Below are positions 31,901 to 33,913 of a DNA stretch of 33,913 nt, piece after piece (position 1 is the first letter of the stretch; every line of letters begins with the position of its first letter). Position numbers and translations under genes: made by a program. The stretch spans positions 1-33,913 of the forward strand of contig ADZZ01000237.1 in NCBI GenBank assembly GCA_000179315.1, in the 5' to 3' direction. The notes below the pieces were generated by a model. The model saw only the letters and a list, made by a program, of their open reading frames with translations, had not been told where the DNA came from and ran no database searches. This DNA comes from a delta proteobacterium NaphS2. Lineage in GTDB: Bacteria > Desulfobacterota > DSM-4660 > Desulfatiglandales > Desulfatiglandaceae.

Positions 31901-32399
31901 TCCGCAGCATTGCATAGTAGGTGGGGTCGTCCCTGCGCCGGTCCATGGCAAAGTCCAGATCGGAACGGATCACCACCCGCTCGGATTTTTCCGGATAAAG
32001 CATGTGCTCAACCTGATGTCGCAGCACAAATTCAATGAATGCCAGGATCTTTCCCTCTTCACCCGAGCGTCCACCGAGCCTGGATTCAGGGGCACTGGGA
32101 ATCACAAAGGCCAGATAATCGAAGATCCGTTCATGGATATCGATCAACCAGATGTTCTCCCTCCGGGACAGAAGGCTCACAAAAGGGATGCGGTTCTCCT
32201 CATCTTCGATCCTGCGGATCAAAAATTGTTCGGACAGCCGGGCAGTCAGGGTGGGGTCGGTCCCCCGTTTTCTCTTGAAATAGGCTATGACCCGTCCGTT
32301 GACAATGGTCTTGAGAAGTTTTAGGATCTCTGCCATACGTCCCGAATCCGGGACGGGGAGGGTTTCGAGGGTCTTATGATCGAACTTCATGGGAAACAT
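28941..32399 (-). CDS. Lon-like ATP-dependent protease with long N- and C-terminal extensions
   Basis: The 1152-residue protein has a Lon-type AAA+ core and protease domain. Walker A is GPPGVGKT (460-467, Lys466), Walker B FILDETDKTE, and the protease dyad is Ser797 in DGPSAGGA and Lys840 in GGLDVKLE, 43 residues apart as in Lon. The N-terminal about 400 residues do not look like the LonA substrate domain (LAN) and contain a long helical region. After the protease domain (ending about 890), a further about 260 residues follow that no typical Lon has. So it is a Lon relative of unusual design, probably for specific substrates. ATG 32399 has AGGA seven bases upstream. A terminator hairpin lies 30 bases past the stop. 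Confidence 0.92.
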   Translation of the reverse strand: MFPMKFDHKTLETLPVPDSGRMAEILKLLKTIVNGRVIAYFKRKRGTDPTLTARLSEQFLIRRIEDEENRIPFVSLLSRRENIWLIDIHERIFDYLAFVIPSAPESRLGGRSGEEGKILAFIEFVLRHQVEHMLYPEKSERVVIRSDLDFAMDRRRDDPTYYAMLRKVLSDEMNGLSGELYQSLFESEEQGRPHEYLITRMLTSMIHCLVDIPGETLCDIFSFLATDLKTRLMLEYYRKSRETSHPLMQRAFWLREVLRFFALTMEQNDQEAEKVFDMFKDRWGLVYLFHELGLPDNILEEKEPHELFSCFKKGLEEIAFEDDPFLLTPRPPKKVIPEPTAMPVATKSLKDRIEEARLDPSFSRQALDVIDKNQTSAVGHSGPKYTELIETLLAIPWGHIQEISVDARGFEEGLNRTHYGLSRPKEIVCDFFANLIWRYQHAKGTDETMHRCGSAFLFVGPPGVGKTSLAISIAENLGIPYHKVSLGGMREESGLRGHGFTYEGSKPGAIVQGLIKMGIMNGMFILDETDKTEPAAVSTLLEILDPEQNHLFHDKYTMTTVDVDLSNCHFILTANTLETVPPPVINRCEVVLLDRYSIEEKIAIGRKFLIGRVRKRHDITQKTIALDPDHEIDLMRYLIKTYTHEPGVRELERIIRTLFLRIFRKEILGREETTVLITREKIKEYLETPTPPRQISEEDRAGEILGLGVNVEMGIGSVIPIQATLIRIEKGDVSRHRGYLSMVHATGNIEKIMDESRKVATTAILHCADALGVDLTRVKTPIHLHFMGSSTRKDGPSAGGAIALALASALSDRVIRRDVAMTGEVDTQGRITAVGGLDVKLETACDAGCRTMIIPTETLEDEKGVKRLPEALKKELQILTYESWKDAHEPFDYRRHVLQVVAVDHVVQAARVAFIDQDEITALTGALVPHAVSLTRTLAKKGEKPGRHLCILYVKDPGELTLDGMKGWLMEDDACIILYPEGTGEAVRDVLSHFKGRMLSSHKAPSEGKVAAQLRDIVEKSAATSPTEISLSVIAPFFFLENEGITAQSLFPEGTQRDLRLFANNYTAQDLKIKGCKAALNRVLHHLRNHDPADLADCPFLTMHHGIHVVDLSFIPEKYRLDVKRAEKILNGSLREWLKAVEDGCQYFRPQQ

Positions 32400-32448
32400 G
32401 CTGCAATCCTCGCTTTATGATGAATCAACGGAATGATTTAATGATTTC

Positions 32449-32592
32449 TTGGAGAAAGCGCGGAAAGCGTTGGCGCAGGGAACCACTCCGGGTGATCACC
32501 AACCATTCCGGGACATCATCCATCGAATTGGAACCCTCATGCAGACCTATCGGGAAACCAAAGAAAAAATAGACAAAAGGATTGCATCCTGA
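32449..32592 (+). CDS. Possible small protein or gene remnant upstream of the Lon-like gene
   Basis: A 48-codon frame from TTG 32449 ends with FRDIIHRIGTLMQTYRETKE, then KIDKRIAS, which looks like an amphipathic helix of a real protein rather than a chance frame. It has no convincing ribosome site and no known domain. It may be the decayed end of a gene. Confidence is low. Confidence 0.25.
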   Translation: MEKARKALAQGTTPGDHQPFRDIIHRIGTLMQTYRETKEKIDKRIAS

Positions 32593-32622
32593 AGGGAACG
32601 CATTGCCGGTTTTTCATTTTAT

Positions 32623-33282
32623 TCACTTCGTCAACAGCCCTTTCTCAATGGCATAGGCCGTGAGTGACGAAGCACTGTGAAGGTCGGTTTTGCGCATGAT
32701 GTTGGCGCGATGTTTCTCAACCGTTTTGGGACTGATAAACAGGTATTCGGCAATTTCCTTGTTTTGATAACCCTCCGCCACCAGTTTGAGCACCTCCCTT
32801 TCCCGCTGTGTCAATGAATCCCAATCAGACTGTTCTTTCAAGGTGCGATTGGCCTCCAGATAGCCCTCAAGGACCTTGTCGGAAATTTCCGGGCTGATAA
32901 AACGTTTACCGGACAATACGGCATTGACGGCACTCATGAGCTCATCCTGGCCGGAACTTTTCAGGCAATATCCGTCCACGCCCGCTTTAAAAGCTTTCAG
33001 TATATACGCATCGTCGTCATGCATGGTGAGGGCAAGGATTTTGGTTTCCGGTTGTCGCTTTCTAATTTCCAGAACAACGGAGAAGCCATCCATCTTGGGC
33101 ATGTTCAGATCCAGCAGCACCAGATCCGGCGCAGTATCGAGGATACAGCGAATGGCACTTTGGCCATCCCCCGCTTCACCCACAACCTGCACATGCCCCG
33201 CTGCCTCAAGCAAAGAACGCAATCCATGTCGCAAAATGGTATGATCTTCCACCAGTACCACGGTCTTCTGCTTTTCTTCCAT
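32623..33282 (-). CDS. NarL/FixJ-family response regulator (LuxR-type DNA-binding domain)
   Basis: The 219-residue protein has a receiver domain (about 5-125) with Glu12-Asp13, phosphoacceptor Asp58 in LVLLDLNMPKMDG, Thr86-like switch in LALTMHD and Lys in YCLKSSG. A LuxR/GerE helix-turn-helix follows (about 150-215: LTQREREVLKLVAEGYQNKE then IAEYLFISPKTVEKHRANIM). It is a transcription regulator likely controlled by a histidine kinase not visible here. ATG 33282 has AGGTAAAACAGA upstream. It does not share an operon with its neighbours. Confidence 0.95.
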   Translation of the reverse strand: MEEKQKTVVLVEDHTILRHGLRSLLEAAGHVQVVGEAGDGQSAIRCILDTAPDLVLLDLNMPKMDGFSVVLEIRKRQPETKILALTMHDDDAYILKAFKAGVDGYCLKSSGQDELMSAVNAVLSGKRFISPEISDKVLEGYLEANRTLKEQSDWDSLTQREREVLKLVAEGYQNKEIAEYLFISPKTVEKHRANIMRKTDLHSASSLTAYAIEKGLLTK

Positions 33283-33472
33283 TCTGTTTTACCTGTTTCG
33301 GGCTCTTTAAGCTTTTGGAAGTATTTAATATTTTTGATGAGTTTTCAAAACATGTCGCACTAATATCACAGTCAATATGGTTCCGTAAAGTAATATGAAC
33401 GGTCCAATGCGCCGGGTTCTGCGAAAACGTCCCTTATTATGTAATTTTTTGGATTTGGAGAGGGAGACTTTT

Positions 33473-33634
33473 ATGATTGAGATAAATAATTTCCCGGAAG
33501 CGCTTTTCTCTTTTGAATCAGCCCGAATGGGCCAGCGGGTATTTGCTTTTGAAAAACCTGCTGGTTACTTTCCATGGAGCTTTTTCATGGCCACCCGGGC
33601 GGCAAGTGCCACGGGATCCCACAAAGGAGAGTAG
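33473..33634 (+). CDS. Possible small ORF opposite the flavoprotein gene end
   Basis: ATG 33473 has a good ribosome site (GGAGAGGGAG, seven bases upstream) and opens a 53-codon frame. The last 70 bases lie opposite the C-terminal codons of the flavoprotein gene, so that part is probably not free to be coding. No domain is seen. It is kept here only because of the strong start signal. Confidence 0.2.
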   Translation: MIEINNFPEALFSFESARMGQRVFAFEKPAGYFPWSFFMATRAASATGSHKGE

Positions 33635-33913
33635 GGGGGGGCGTAACTCAAGTCCAATTCTTCAATTTGTGCCAGCGTAAAATCTGCGTGCAAGGCTGCG
33701 GCCAGAATGTCAATCCGTTTGGCAGCACCTTCTTTTCCCACAATCTGGCCCCCCAGCAGACGTCCGCTTCCTTTTTCCGCCAGGACTTTGACGGAAATGG
33801 GTCCGGCGCCCGGATAGTAATCGGCCCGTGTTGTGCTTTCAATGACAGCCGATACATATGCTTTTCCGGTTTGTTGAATTTCCTTTTCCTGCAATCCGGT
33901 GCGGGCCACTCGA
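33565..33913 (-). CDS. NADH oxidase/CoA-disulfide reductase-like flavoprotein, C-terminal fragment
   Basis: This is the last about 115 residues of a pyridine nucleotide-disulfide oxidoreductase cut by the right window edge. The dimerisation domain is recognised from ARTGLQEKEI (about the first residues seen), KVLAEKGSGRLLGGQIVGKE and the final DLSYAPPYSPLWDPVALAAR, the signature of NADH oxidases and CoA-disulfide reductases. The FAD and NAD domains and the active-site Cys are outside. The enzyme would link NAD(P)H to O2 or thiol-disulfide chemistry. Its GTG at 33909 is internal. Confidence 0.9.
   Translation of the reverse strand, partial: RVARTGLQEKEIQQTGKAYVSAVIESTTRADYYPGAGPISVKVLAEKGSGRLLGGQIVGKEGAAKRIDILAAALHADFTLAQIEELDLSYAPPYSPLWDPVALAARVAMKKLHGK

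Overview
The window looks like chromosomal DNA of an anaerobic or microaerophilic deltaproteobacterium (Desulfobacterota, probably a Desulfobacterales-type sulfate reducer). This is inferred from the gene mix: a bacterial V-type ATPase operon with the DUF2764 subunit, a class II desulfoferrodoxin, Fe-S proteins, a MucR/Ros regulator outside the alphaproteobacteria, a Lon-like protease with large extensions, and a Na+/Ca2+ exchanger. No 16S rRNA, tRNA, IS element, CRISPR array or phage module is visible.

Layout. (1) 1-6284, + strand: V-type ATPase operon in the order B(partial)-D-I-K-E-DUF2764-A, tightly packed with overlapping ends; compared with the usual bacterial order E-DUF2764-A-B-D-I-K it is circularly permuted. 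(2) 6288-9863: convergent mucR with a palindrome at its promoter, a 31-residue lipoprotein gene, a methyltransferase/zinc-ribbon fusion behind an attenuator-like leader, a CNT nucleoside transporter, and a 56-codon zinc-ribbon gene interrupted by an in-frame TGA that is followed by a SECIS-like hairpin (candidate selenoprotein). (3) 9889-14128, - strand: a metallo-beta-lactamase/GNAT fusion, a Ca2+/Na+ exchanger and a 4Fe-4S protein. (4) 14231-16542: a decayed MFS transporter, a DUF882 peptidase-like exported protein, a DUF554 membrane protein and a decayed iron-alcohol dehydrogenase tail. (5) 16543-19512: a PAS histidine kinase with a single-domain response regulator, then a three-gene + operon (PEBP protein, coiled-coil protein, shortened STAS/SpoIIAA-like protein). 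(6) 19536-23237, - strand: a stress group (unknown 104-aa protein, Tpx-like peroxiredoxin without the usual resolving Cys, UspA protein, CPA2 antiporter fused to two Usp-like domains). (7) 23534-25987: an acyl-CoA synthetase divergent from a FadR-type GntR regulator, with two palindromes between them. (8) 26166-28830: desulfoferrodoxin, a response regulator, a large palindrome, a [2Fe-2S]-ferredoxin/class III cyclase fusion and small proteins. (9) 28863-33913: a strong terminator hairpin, a 1152-residue Lon-like protease, a NarL-type regulator and the C-terminus of an NADH oxidase/CoA-disulfide-reductase-like flavoprotein.

The themes are ion-motive membrane energetics (V-ATPase, Ca2+/Na+ exchanger, CPA2 antiporter), oxidative stress defence (desulfoferrodoxin, Tpx, Usp), and redox or nucleotide signalling (ferredoxin-cyclase, kinases, response regulators). 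The observations most worth following are the candidate selenocysteine zinc-ribbon gene, the ferredoxin-cyclase fusion, the permuted V-ATPase operon, the attenuator-like leader and the 31-residue lipoprotein.
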